46,831 bases of DNA. Source: Candidatus Thorarchaeota archaeon MP11T_1 (GTDB lineage Archaea; Asgardarchaeota; Thorarchaeia; Thorarchaeales; Thorarchaeaceae). Made by a program: the position numbers and the translations under genes. A model generated the notes under the pieces. The model did no database searches and was not told the DNA's origin. It worked only from the letters and a program-made list of their open reading frames with translations. How positions within the stretch are numbered: the stretch's first letter is position 1; each line of letters starts with the position of its first letter. This document shows positions 7,616 to 15,989 of this stretch, in pieces. The stretch is taken from assembly GCA_002825515.1 (NCBI GenBank), contig PJET01000036.1, positions 1 to 46,831 on the forward strand. Direction: 5' to 3'.

Positions 7616-8857
7616 TTACTCTGGTTGGACTGCTGGGTCTAAGTAAAGGTATGACTCACCTGTTTGGTCTTTGGGTTTTATTTCTCGTAAGAATAACGCT
7701 ACAATTGTGGCAAGAGTGGTTGTAATAACAAGGAAAAGTATTGAAGCTGAAAGACCATAGACATCACCAATCCATCCAAAAATAATAGGTGAGATCGCTC
7801 CGGGTATTGCTCCCACAGAGAACAATAACCCAAACGCGAGACCTCTTGAAGCGCGTGGACTAACTTCGGTCAAAAATGCAGTGTTGGGAGGAACTCCAAG
7901 ATAGAAGAAGAACCCAATAACTATCAACATAAGTATCAGTGCTGTTTGGTTAAGTGAATAGTTAAGCAAGAGCAACGCTGGTGTTGCCAGTCCTGTTGAA
8001 ACTACCAGAAATGGAACTCTCCTGTTCAATCTGTCTGAGAGTGGAGCCGATACTATCTCTCCAACAAGTCCTGCACTGAGCATTATTGTTGTTAGATATC
8101 CTGCCCAGATTGGATCTTCTGTGTAGGTTGCTACCAAATACACTGGCATAAGTAGTGATGTGCACCTGAAAGACATCCCCCGGAGGCCCATTAGAGTCAG
8201 ACCCAGCCAATAGTCACGAGTCCACCCATCTGTACCCTTGCATTCATCATCAGCATCCATGAACCCATTTTCGTATCCGTCTCGAGATGCCCTCATTAGT
8301 ATGATTACAGGTATGAAGAAAAGGAATCCCATTAAGCTAAGGGCAATAAGTGATGGTCTCCAATCTCCCAAGGCTACCAGAAGTGTAACACCTAGGAATG
8401 GAATCACTGCCATCCCAACTAATCCTCCCATTGCTTGAATTCCAGTAGCTTTAGCTAAAGTTCTCTGAGGAAACTTCTCTGCTAATGCGGGGAAGACACT
8501 AGGATGATATCCTGATGCTCCAATTCCTAGAAATGCTTGAAAAACTGCAAGGATCAAAAAACTACTCGAATAGCTAGTTAGGAGCATGGCAATAGCACTC
8601 ATGAGAATGCTTGATGAAATGAACGCATCTCTCCAGCGCCATCCTCTATCTCCGAGATATCCTACTAGTAGATGTGATATTGTCATCGCTACTACAGCAG
8701 CACTGGTGATGACTCCAATCTCCGTGTAGTTCAATGAGAGTTCGATTTGAATCAATGGCAGAAATGGAGAAAGGGCTCCTGTATACACATGATTCAAGAA
8801 GTGCGCCATTGTGACAGCTGCAAGAGTAGCATAGGACGCTTTTGTGATTCTTGACAA
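7616..8857 (-). CDS. MFS transporter
   Basis: This is a 413-residue major facilitator with about 12 membrane helices. The loop between helices 2 and 3 carries the MFS signature form GYLGDRGWRWRDAF, and a second copy of the pattern, APLSDRLNRRVPF, follows helix 8, as expected from the internal duplication. A long charged loop with DADDECKGTDGW separates the two halves at about residues 195-215. The likely start is TTG at 8857 with GTGAGA upstream. The protein resembles drug or organic anion efflux or uptake permeases, but the substrate cannot be told. It lies downstream of the candidate small RNA on the same strand, about 85 bases away. Confidence 0.85.
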   Translation of the reverse strand: MSRITKASYATLAAVTMAHFLNHVYTGALSPFLPLIQIELSLNYTEIGVITSAAVVAMTISHLLVGYLGDRGWRWRDAFISSSILMSAIAMLLTSYSSSFLILAVFQAFLGIGASGYHPSVFPALAEKFPQRTLAKATGIQAMGGLVGMAVIPFLGVTLLVALGDWRPSLIALSLMGFLFFIPVIILMRASRDGYENGFMDADDECKGTDGWTRDYWLGLTLMGLRGMSFRCTSLLMPVYLVATYTEDPIWAGYLTTIMLSAGLVGEIVSAPLSDRLNRRVPFLVVSTGLATPALLLLNYSLNQTALILMLIVIGFFFYLGVPPNTAFLTEVSPRASRGLAFGLLFSVGAIPGAISPIIFGWIGDVYGLSASILFLVITTTLATIVALFLREIKPKDQTGESYLYLDPAVQPE

Positions 8858-8942
8858 ATTGCAATCTCACAACCGAACAATTGTTGCTCCTATATCTCCC
8901 TATGTTAAGCATGCTGGTATAGACACTTGAATAAAATCGCTG

Positions 8943-9022
8943 AAAAAGGTCGGTGAGCCGATGACATGAGAAGAACTCATGTCACCAGCATATTCCGACT
9001 TCGACTCGGAAAGGTTGTTAGT
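8943..9022 (-). ncRNA. candidate structured small RNA with three hairpins
   Basis: Between two minus-strand genes this non-coding stretch folds into consecutive hairpins. Reading the minus strand: (1) a 6-bp perfect stem with a 7-base loop, TTCCGA/TCGGAA (9011-8993). (2) An 11-bp stem with one G-U pair and a 5-base loop (8986-8960). (3) A short TCGG/CCGA stem with loop CTCA (8961-8950). A run of five T follows at 8947-8943. A TATA-like TTTAAATA at 9052-9045 lies about 25-30 bases before the predicted 5' end, so it looks like an independent unit with a promoter and a T-run end. I do not recognise it as tRNA, box C/D or H/ACA RNA. Alternatives are a structured leader of the MFS gene or a 3' processing element of the protease mRNA. 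The 5' end is estimated. Confidence 0.45.
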
Positions 9023-9044
9023 AAGGCAATCAATCCCTTTTTCA

Positions 9045-9052
9045 TATTTAAA
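9045..9052 (-). promoter_or_regulatory. TATA-like element for the candidate small RNA
   Basis: TTTAAATA on the minus strand, with purine-rich GG-T-C before it, lies in a non-coding gap and about 30 bases upstream of the first hairpin of the structured element. It could instead drive the MFS transporter with a long leader. Confidence 0.35.
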
Positions 9053-9096
9053 GACCTAAATACCGGCAATCATGGTGTTTTCAAATACACCTTGCA

Positions 9097-11154
9097 TCAT
9101 ACCAATATCCCAGCTGTCCATAGTACTATCCTTAATCCGATGAGTGCATCGTCGCCAGCACCATATTCTCCTAACAAGGCGTAATTGTCAATGAAGAAAT
9201 TAGTACCAGTGACAACGATTCTCCCACCACCTGCACCTTCTTTATACCCTAGGACAGGTGCCGCTGGGGGGTATTCTGCCAAAACATTTCCATTACCTGG
9301 TATATTCAAAGTTGCTCCGGAATAATGAAATCCACTCACTCCAGAAGTAATTATGTGGGACTCAAGTTCAGAAATCAATACAGGATCATTTCCAGAAGGA
9401 ATTTCTATATCTGTCAGTTCAAATCCGGTGAAGCTCAGGAAATCGTTTACTTGTGTAATATTAGTGAAACTGGAACCAAGTGTTGCTAAGAATATACCTC
9501 CTCCAGTACTGTAATAATCCTCGTAGGCTTGTTTTTCAATATCAGAGAAAGGCAAGGAGTATGTAGTAGGTGAGGTTGGAATTGTTTCATTTGCACTATA
9601 AACGCAAGGATCAAGAATGATGATTGAGTCGAACTGTTGCAAGACCGAAAGCGAAGTTGCTGTGGAGTTACGTATCTCTGTCACAGAGATATTGTTCATT
9701 GTTAACTCCTTATAGAACTCTCTAAACTGACCATAGTATGAGTCGATTGACCAAGAACTGTGACTTATGTCAAATGCAACTCTAGCTATAGCAGATGACA
9801 GCTCAAAGGTAACTTCAAGGCTCGTAGATCCAAAATCAGTGGATGTAAATTGAATAGTATTGTTGAGAATCGATGGTCCAGATGAAGGCATTGTGGCAAT
9901 GAGATTGAAAATTAAGCTTTGATTCACTGTGATTGAAGATGGAATGCTGAAGATCTCAGGAGAATCACCTGATACTGAAACCGTGAATGTTGTGCTTCCA
10001 GATGCGAGCAACCTAATACCAAACCCATAGATGTCGTCATAAAACAACTTCTCGTAATCGAGCGGAAGTGTCGCCGGAAAAGCCAGACTCAGAGCTGGTA
10101 GCGAACCATCCTGAGAGGACGAATCAATCAACGCTAGTGAGTTTTGAACATTTAATTTACCCATTCCAACAAGGTAACTTGGGTACAGTGGCATTGGATC
10201 AGCTCCTTTTAGAAGAGCAGTCATAATTGAACCTGGAGTGTATGTGATGTTATTGTCAGCAGAATGACCTATTAGATATGCTGCAGCGCCTGCAACACGA
10301 GGTGCTGCAAAACTGGTGCCATAGTACCGCGATGATGCGTATGAAGCCCAACCAAAGGCACTAATATCTGGTTTCATGTATCTATCGAATGTCGGACCAG
10401 TGGATGAAAATTCTGCTGGCGTGTTATCTTCATAGAGTGCGGCAACCGAAATACAGTTCTCAAACACGCTAGGAGATGAGATACTAGTACCCGCTAGACC
10501 ACTATCACCTTCGTTGCCTGCAGATGAAACAACAACAGCACCCATACTGAATGCCCAGTCTATTGCCTCCTCAATAGGATCTCCCAAAATAGGGCTTGAC
10601 CCAAGACTCATCGTGATTACACTGCAATTTTGCTCAACAGCCCAATAAATTGCAGCTGCCAATGCTAGTGAAGTGGCTGTTCCATCCTGTCCCAGCACCT
10701 TTCCGTTCACAATCTCTGTATTAGGTGTTTCAGCTACTTGATTAGCAACTATCGTACCATGAGGTACATTCTCAGGTAAAGAATCAGTAGTTGTTGTATC
10801 TGGTTCATTGTAACCATATTGAGTTTCGATGAAACTCCTCTCTGCGACAACACGACCTTGTAGTGCCAGGCCAATATTGATTCCTGAGTCTAAAACGGCA
10901 ACTCTTACTTTGGTGTTTGGACCTTCTGTGAAAGGTCCCATCTGAATTATAAAGACTAGTCCTGTCGATATGACAAGCATAAGGATAATGATGACAGCGA
11001 TTATTCGAGTTCCGCTTGATTTCTCTTTTGTAGGTGGTTTCTGCCAGTAGTAGTCATCAATCATTTGTACCATACTCGTTTGATTAGCTTGCGGCATGTG
11101 AACCGTGACTCCAGAGCACATGAACCTATCGAATACAGAACCGGAAAGCTTCAA
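9097..11154 (-). CDS. membrane-anchored subtilisin-family serine protease (S8)
   Basis: One helix at residues 50-71 follows a short cytosolic N-terminus, and the rest should face outside. The S8 catalytic domain (about 82-345) has all key residues: Asp89 in VAVLDSGI, His132 in PHGTIVA, oxyanion Asn214 in SSAGNEGD and Ser281 in YGTSFAAPRVAG. There is no obvious propeptide. Beyond it come a beta-sandwich-like region (about 360-460) and a final domain of about 220 residues beginning VAFDISHSSWSIDS, with IIILDP and a STGGGIFLATLG turn. This resembles the class I glutamine amidotransferase-like or DUF4350-type fold seen in archaeal surface proteases. The frame opens at TTG 11154; ATGs at 11121 and 11097 are also possible starts. 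It is divergent from the P-type ATPase. Its role is probably surface protein or peptide turnover. Confidence 0.9.
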   Translation of the reverse strand: MKLSGSVFDRFMCSGVTVHMPQANQTSMVQMIDDYYWQKPPTKEKSSGTRIIAVIIILMLVISTGLVFIIQMGPFTEGPNTKVRVAVLDSGINIGLALQGRVVAERSFIETQYGYNEPDTTTTDSLPENVPHGTIVANQVAETPNTEIVNGKVLGQDGTATSLALAAAIYWAVEQNCSVITMSLGSSPILGDPIEEAIDWAFSMGAVVVSSAGNEGDSGLAGTSISSPSVFENCISVAALYEDNTPAEFSSTGPTFDRYMKPDISAFGWASYASSRYYGTSFAAPRVAGAAAYLIGHSADNNITYTPGSIMTALLKGADPMPLYPSYLVGMGKLNVQNSLALIDSSSQDGSLPALSLAFPATLPLDYEKLFYDDIYGFGIRLLASGSTTFTVSVSGDSPEIFSIPSSITVNQSLIFNLIATMPSSGPSILNNTIQFTSTDFGSTSLEVTFELSSAIARVAFDISHSSWSIDSYYGQFREFYKELTMNNISVTEIRNSTATSLSVLQQFDSIIILDPCVYSANETIPTSPTTYSLPFSDIEKQAYEDYYSTGGGIFLATLGSSFTNITQVNDFLSFTGFELTDIEIPSGNDPVLISELESHIITSGVSGFHYSGATLNIPGNGNVLAEYPPAAPVLGYKEGAGGGRIVVTGTNFFIDNYALLGEYGAGDDALIGLRIVLWTAGILV

Positions 11155-11207
11155 AAGGTCCAGAAAAGAAGCAGCTGGTGTCGGACTTGAGGTAGGAACA
11201 TTCGAGT

Positions 11208-11216
11208 TTGATTTAT
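11208..11216. promoter_or_regulatory. AT-rich TATA-like element between protease and ATPase genes
   Basis: GATTTATCT (plus) reads as AGATAAATC on the minus strand, in the 107-base divergent gap. It is about 45 bases from the ATPase ATG and about 55 from the first protease start, so it could serve either gene. Confidence 0.3.
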
Positions 11217-11261
11217 CTGTGAAAGAAGTAAAGCATGATTACCCTTGAGAGGTAGCAGTAT

Positions 11262-14177
11262 ATGTCTAATGAAGACGCCATCACAATGGAGAGTGACATG
11301 ACTCAGGCATATCATGCAATGTCTCTTGAAGAAGTCATCGCGAGTCTTCAGGTTGATCCTGGACATGGATTAACTGCTGATGAGGTGCGATTGAGAACCC
11401 AGAAGTACGGTCAGAATGCAATACCGAAAATTCGCGGTCCTTTTTGGCAGGTCTATATTGCTCCAATTTTGAACTGGTTGATTACTATCTATATACTCAG
11501 CTCTTTTGGACTTATTATAATCGCGCAGTTGCTTCCTCCAGGTCAAAATGAAATGGGACAGGCGTTGGTCTGGTTGGGGATTGTTGCTGTTAATGCTCTT
11601 GTAGCCATCTTTCAGCAGTATCGAGCTCAAAAGAAGCTAGAGGCTCTAGAAAAGCTCTCTGCGGGAGAGGCTCGCGTCATTCGTAATGGATCAGAAACTG
11701 GCATTCCTCCATTTGAGATTGTCCCAGGCGATATTGTAAAACTTGATTCTGGCGACAGAATTCCGGCAGATGCTAGAATACTCAGCTCATCAAATCTAAC
11801 TACTAATGAAGCATCCTTGACAGGTGAGAGTGTACCTGTGGCAAAGGAGGAAGTAATTCTTAGTAAACGTGAACTACCACTAACAGACATGAGGAATATG
11901 GTGTTCTTCGGAACTTATGTTGCGACAGGAATGGCAACTGTCGTGACAACTGCGACTGGAGGACACACAGAAATCGGAAAAATCCAAGGAACTCTTGAAG
12001 AACTAAACACTGGGGATATACCACTAAGACGGAAAGTGAATCTTCTAGCCAAATTTCTTGGAATTGCAGCAATAATTTTGATGAGTGTGTCGGTTCTATG
12101 GCAAGTCTTTGTATATGATTGGCTCAACAATCAACCTCTCGACTTGGGTTCCGAGAATATACTGCGCCAGACGCAAGAGGCAATTACACGTGCCATGACC
12201 ATCATGCCAATCAACATACCGCTTCTCACGACAATTGTTCTGCTGACTGGAGTCTTAGCTATGGCAAAGAAAGGGGTCATCATCAGAGACCTGTCGGCCG
12301 TGGAAAGCCTTGGTCGAGTAAGTGTCATATGCAGTGACAAGACTGGTACCATGACCCGCAATCAGATGACTGTCAAGTATTGTTGGGACACTCACAACCT
12401 ATATTCCATCAAGGGTGATGGATACGACCCTTCAGGAGGTATATATCTTCTGAGTGGGGCTGATGATGTTATTACACTTGAAGTCAAGGAAGAAGAGGTG
12501 CAGGATGTCTTCAAATGGAAAGGTCTCTTCCGCCTTGTTGTCTGTGGCGGCATCAACAACGATTCTGAGATTGTTAAAGATATAATACCTGGCCAAGGTG
12601 AAATTTGGAAGCCGCTAGGAGATCCGACTGATGCTGCTTTGCTTACGCTGTTTCGCAAGAGCGGGATTGATGAAGATGTTGTTATTAAAAAATATGAGGT
12701 TGTTGAAGAGTTCCCCTTCGAATCTGAGCTTAAACGTATGACCAAAATCTGTAAGGATGGCAAGAAGTTTGTAGCTTTTACCAAGGGTGCAACAGAGGTA
12801 CTCTTACCAAAATGCACATTGGTGGATGGGAAGGAGGCTCCTACTAAAATAACTCCTGATACTGTCAACAGAGTCAGGAGATTCACTACCGATTTTGCGT
12901 CTAAAGGATATCGTGTCATATCGCTCGCATATCGGCAATTGGATAAGATTCCGACTGGTAAAGATGCTAGAGATGAAACCGAAAATGATCTCATCTATCT
13001 TGGTTTTGCCTGTATTGTTGACCCTCCAAGGGACGGTGTGAAAGAGGCTGTTGCAGCCTGTCATAGTGCTGGTATCAACGTCATAATGATAACTGGTGAT
13101 GCAGCAGCTACTGCGAAAACCATCGCAGAAGACCTTGGTATCTTTTCTCACAACTCATTGGTCGTTGAAGGCGGTCAAATCAATGAAGTGTCAGATGAAG
13201 ACTTTGCCCGAACCAATGTCTTTGCGCGTGTCAATCCAGATCATAAACAAATCATTGTCGAACGGTATCAGGATCAACAGCGCGTTGTTGCTATGACTGG
13301 CGATGGAGTTAATGATGCACTAGCTCTAGCCATGAGCGATGCTGGTATAGCTATGGGTATCACTGGGACAGATGTGGCGAAAGAAGCAGCTGATCTCGTG
13401 ATAACGGATGACAGTTTTGCCTCTATTGTTTCAGGTGTGCATCAAGGGAGAGGTCTCTTCAACAAGATACGCATGATGATTTATTTCTACATAGCTATCA
13501 ACTTGTTTGAAAGCATGGTCTTCTTCGGAGCCTTATTCTTCCTTCCAGACACAATTACCATGTTGTCAGTGTGGCAAAGTATCTATTTGGTCGTGACAAC
13601 TCACTCGTTCCCAGGATTAGCACTTGTCTTTGATCGAACATCACCTTATGCCATGGAAGACAAACCGCGTGATAGTCAAGCCCTAATCACACGCAATCTT
13701 GGGAAGTTTATGGCATTGAATGTCATCCTCATGACACTTGGAGCCGCAGCAGTCTATATGCTAACCCTCACTGGATGGGGGAGCATAGTCGAAGTCTATC
13801 CTGAGAATCTCACTGGCTATTACGGGGCCGCAGTTGACGCACCATACAAAGCTACTGTAATGCTTCTCTCAGTTATTCTACTTGTTGAGAGTACTATTGT
13901 CCTTAGCATCCGTAGAATTAACATGCCTATACAGAGGGGCCTTAGAGAACCTGGAACCTGGATCTTCGTTATACTGCTCGGTCTAATCTATCTGGCTCAC
14001 TACCTCCTTATGTATGTACCACTTGCCCAAGAAATCCTGTCACTATATGCTCTGGATTTCTACTTCGCACCACTCACCTCCTATGATTGGTTTATTATCC
14101 TCCTCGGTTCATTTCCATCCATTATTGGTATCGAGTTATACAAATGGCGTTTCAGGAAGAGAGACATAGATCTATAG
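11262..14177 (+). CDS. P-type cation-transporting ATPase (P2/P3-like)
   Basis: This 971-residue ion pump has an N-terminal cation ATPase regulatory segment (HAMSLEEVIASLQVDP), an actuator domain with LTGES, a phosphorylation site Asp359 in CSDKTGTMT, and the hinge GDGVND around residues 680-685. It has about ten membrane helices, the last six after about residue 735. The helix-4 segment reads MPINIPLL where Ca2+ pumps have PEGLP, which argues against a classical SERCA-type pump and leaves H+, Na+ or divalent metal transport open. ATG at 11262 is preceded by GAGGT about 8 bases upstream. It stands alone, divergent from the protease; panB follows after 108 bases with its own TATA-like sequences. 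The family is certain; the ion is not. Confidence 0.92.
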   Translation: MSNEDAITMESDMTQAYHAMSLEEVIASLQVDPGHGLTADEVRLRTQKYGQNAIPKIRGPFWQVYIAPILNWLITIYILSSFGLIIIAQLLPPGQNEMGQALVWLGIVAVNALVAIFQQYRAQKKLEALEKLSAGEARVIRNGSETGIPPFEIVPGDIVKLDSGDRIPADARILSSSNLTTNEASLTGESVPVAKEEVILSKRELPLTDMRNMVFFGTYVATGMATVVTTATGGHTEIGKIQGTLEELNTGDIPLRRKVNLLAKFLGIAAIILMSVSVLWQVFVYDWLNNQPLDLGSENILRQTQEAITRAMTIMPINIPLLTTIVLLTGVLAMAKKGVIIRDLSAVESLGRVSVICSDKTGTMTRNQMTVKYCWDTHNLYSIKGDGYDPSGGIYLLSGADDVITLEVKEEEVQDVFKWKGLFRLVVCGGINNDSEIVKDIIPGQGEIWKPLGDPTDAALLTLFRKSGIDEDVVIKKYEVVEEFPFESELKRMTKICKDGKKFVAFTKGATEVLLPKCTLVDGKEAPTKITPDTVNRVRRFTTDFASKGYRVISLAYRQLDKIPTGKDARDETENDLIYLGFACIVDPPRDGVKEAVAACHSAGINVIMITGDAAATAKTIAEDLGIFSHNSLVVEGGQINEVSDEDFARTNVFARVNPDHKQIIVERYQDQQRVVAMTGDGVNDALALAMSDAGIAMGITGTDVAKEAADLVITDDSFASIVSGVHQGRGLFNKIRMMIYFYIAINLFESMVFFGALFFLPDTITMLSVWQSIYLVVTTHSFPGLALVFDRTSPYAMEDKPRDSQALITRNLGKFMALNVILMTLGAAAVYMLTLTGWGSIVEVYPENLTGYYGAAVDAPYKATVMLLSVILLVESTIVLSIRRINMPIQRGLREPGTWIFVILLGLIYLAHYLLMYVPLAQEILSLYALDFYFAPLTSYDWFIILLGSFPSIIGIELYKWRFRKRDIDL

Positions 14178-14285
14178 GCATCTTTTACTAGGAATCTAAA
14201 AAATCCCGAATGTATATACATTATATATTTTGAAATGGAACTCTATAAATGATGGATTTCACACAATATTTGTGGAGATATCAAC

Positions 14286-15143
14286 TTGGCTCGGAAAACA
14301 ACGCATAGCATCCGTCTCATGAAAAAGAAAGGCAAGAAGATCGTAATGCTTACAGCATATGACGCACCGACTGCTGCAATTCTCAGTGAGGTTGGTGTTG
14401 ACATGATACTTGTAGGGGACTCTGTTGGAAACTCTTTGCTAGGTTATGAGAGCACAATCCCTGTCACTCTTGAAGATGTTATACATCATAGTGCAGCGGT
14501 TGCTCGAGCTCGACCAGATTGCCTCATTGTAGGTGATATGCCCTTTATGTCCTACAAGATTAGCTCAGAACAGGCTCTAGAAAACTGTAGTCTGATGCTT
14601 CAAAAGGGTGGTGCAGAAGCAGTGAAGATTGAAGGTGGTTCTGACTCTGTTGTTGAGATAGTGAAAACCATTGTAGATGCAGGACTTCCTGTCATGGGTC
14701 ATATAGGTCTCACACCACAATCCATCTATCAGTTAGGCGGATATCGTATTCAAGGCCGTACTGCAGAGATGGCTGAGATTTTAGTCCAGCAGGCCGTTAA
14801 GCTTGAGGATGCAGGTGCATTCTCTATGGTCATTGAACTTGTACCTTCGGAAACCGCTAAAATCATCACAGAAACTGTTGGTATTCCAACGATAGGAATC
14901 GGTGCAGGTCCATATTGCGATGGGCAAGTCCTAGTCCTCTGGGATATGCTGGGTCTCTTCGAAGATTTCAAACCTAAGTTTGTGAAAAAATATGCCAATG
15001 TTCGTGACCTGATCAAAACTGCTGTCACTGAATATTCCGCAGAAGTCCGTGATGGCAAGTTTCCTGATGACGAACATAGTTTTGAAATGTCTGAAGAAGA
15101 AACAGGGCGACTCTATGGCCGTACAAAACCTAGAGATGATTGA
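14286..15143 (+). CDS. panB: 3-methyl-2-oxobutanoate hydroxymethyltransferase (PanB)
   Basis: PanB transfers a hydroxymethyl group from methylene-tetrahydro(methano)pterin to 2-oxoisovalerate, the first committed step to pantoate and coenzyme A. Diagnostic segments are KKIVMLTAYDAPTA, the metal ligand Asp45 in LVGDSVGN, VGDMPFMSY, the Lys-bearing AVKIEGG, the HIGLTPQS block, and the C-terminal GIGAGPYCDGQVLV with HD-equivalent W-D-M-L-G. Its 285 residues are normal for the family. Translation starts at TTG 14286, 6-7 bases after GGAGAT. TATA-rich sequence (TATATACATTATATATTT) lies 50-75 bases upstream. The gene stands alone and ends before a hairpin terminator. The assignment is very safe. 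Confidence 0.95.
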   Translation: MARKTTHSIRLMKKKGKKIVMLTAYDAPTAAILSEVGVDMILVGDSVGNSLLGYESTIPVTLEDVIHHSAAVARARPDCLIVGDMPFMSYKISSEQALENCSLMLQKGGAEAVKIEGGSDSVVEIVKTIVDAGLPVMGHIGLTPQSIYQLGGYRIQGRTAEMAEILVQQAVKLEDAGAFSMVIELVPSETAKIITETVGIPTIGIGAGPYCDGQVLVLWDMLGLFEDFKPKFVKKYANVRDLIKTAVTEYSAEVRDGKFPDDEHSFEMSEEETGRLYGRTKPRDD

Positions 15144-15171
15144 ATATTAAATAAAATCAAGGAGGATCAAG

Positions 15172-15195
15172 CCCTCAACATAGAGGGTTTTTATT
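15172..15195 (+). terminator. hairpin plus T-run after panB
   Basis: CCCTC (15172-15176), a six-base loop, GAGGG (15183-15187), then TTTTTATTT. It sits between the convergent panB and DUF1858 genes. The hairpin form resembles a bacterial terminator; in archaea the T-run would be the active part. Confidence 0.6.
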
Positions 15196-15203
15196 TCAGG
15201 AAT

Positions 15204-15416
15204 CTATTTCTCTTTCTTTTCAATTGTTTCGTTTAGGGCTTTGACTAGTTGTTCAGGATTGATACCGTGTGCCTGGGCTCCCTGCTCAATGGTTTCAAAT
15301 CTCGCAGCAGCACAACCAAAACACATCAATCCGTGTTCTAGGAATGTTCCAGCTGTTTCAGGCCACTTCATTACTACTTCGCCAATGCTCATGTCTTTCG
15401 TTACTGCTTCAGCCAT
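15204..15416 (-). CDS. DUF1858-type redox disulfide domain protein
   Basis: This is a small protein (70 residues from ATG 15416, preceded by GGTGA 5 bases away; ATG 15428 is an alternative). The sequence from DMSIGEVVMKWPETAG through EHGLMCFGCAAARFETIEQ and GINPEQLVKALNETI is the hybrid-cluster-protein-associated redox disulfide domain (DUF1858). It carries a CxxC (C-F-G-C) that probably forms a redox-active disulfide or binds a partner cluster. No hybrid cluster protein gene is present in the window. It converges with panB and lies downstream of the SCP2 gene on the same strand. A TATA-like AGTATATAT lies at about 15474-15486. Confidence 0.82.
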   Translation of the reverse strand: MAEAVTKDMSIGEVVMKWPETAGTFLEHGLMCFGCAAARFETIEQGAQAHGINPEQLVKALNETIEKKEK

Positions 15417-15498
15417 TGTCTTCACCATATTAACAATAATTAATTGTCTTACTATATTGATGACTTGAAATCTGCGAATATATACTTTGCTTTTGCTA

Positions 15499-15921
15499 CT
15501 AAAGTAATAAATGATCAAGTTCCATTTCTTTTAGAATTTCTGGATACACATCATATAGCGGCTTTATTTTTGAGAGTAATCCCAGGGCTTTTGCAACCGA
15601 GCCGTCTAGCTTGACTTGCCCTCTTGCCATCGCTACCGTTGTATTGAGTTTTCCTTGCCAGAACTTGTTGGTTGTTTCAGACTTCGACCAGACCGATATC
15701 TCTGGTTCAACATTGCTGTCAAAAGTCAAAGTTCCAATCTCGCCGTTGGGTCCGGGGTCTCTAAAATTGATGGTCATATGAATTTCCGGGTCCTCAATAT
15801 CAAAGCGAACAACAACCTGTGACTTTGCGAGCTTCTCCATAATCTCTGTATGTTCTCGAGCTTTCACCCAGAACCTGTTGAAGATCTCTTGAAACTGTTC
15901 TTTACTTTCAAAGCCAGTCAT
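15499..15921 (-). CDS. SCP2 sterol-carrier-like domain protein
   Basis: A 140-residue single-domain protein of the SCP2 (sterol carrier/lipid-binding) type. It has an N-terminal helix (EQFQEIFNRFWVKA), an alternating beta sheet with VVVRFDIEDPEIHMTINF and GTLTFDSNVEPEISVW, and the C-terminal GQVKLDGSVAKALGLLSKIKPLYDVY, which matches the family's ligand-tunnel end. ATG 15921 is chosen because AGGAGGT lies about 8 bases upstream; the frame extends further to 15993 and would overlap the GS stop. It sits 68 bases after glutamine synthetase in the same direction. Its likely role is binding or shuttling a hydrophobic or acyl-CoA ligand; no catalytic residues are evident. Confidence 0.75.
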   Translation of the reverse strand: MTGFESKEQFQEIFNRFWVKAREHTEIMEKLAKSQVVVRFDIEDPEIHMTINFRDPGPNGEIGTLTFDSNVEPEISVWSKSETTNKFWQGKLNTTVAMARGQVKLDGSVAKALGLLSKIKPLYDVYPEILKEMELDHLLL

Positions 15922-15989
15922 AATTACTGACCTCCTGTGATAATGATAGTACTTCTGCCCGATAGAAATCTTTTGGAATCCCTGAAAAC

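Noticed and set aside
8943..9022. tRNA reading of the three-hairpin element
   Set aside because: The arms lack an acceptor stem, the middle stem is 11 bp instead of 5, and the third loop is shifted by one base from the T-loop pattern.
12392..13151. Minus-strand frames of 200 and 115 codons inside the ATPase gene
   Set aside because: They are antisense shadows of strongly conserved P-type ATPase sequence and have Ser/Leu-rich shadow composition.
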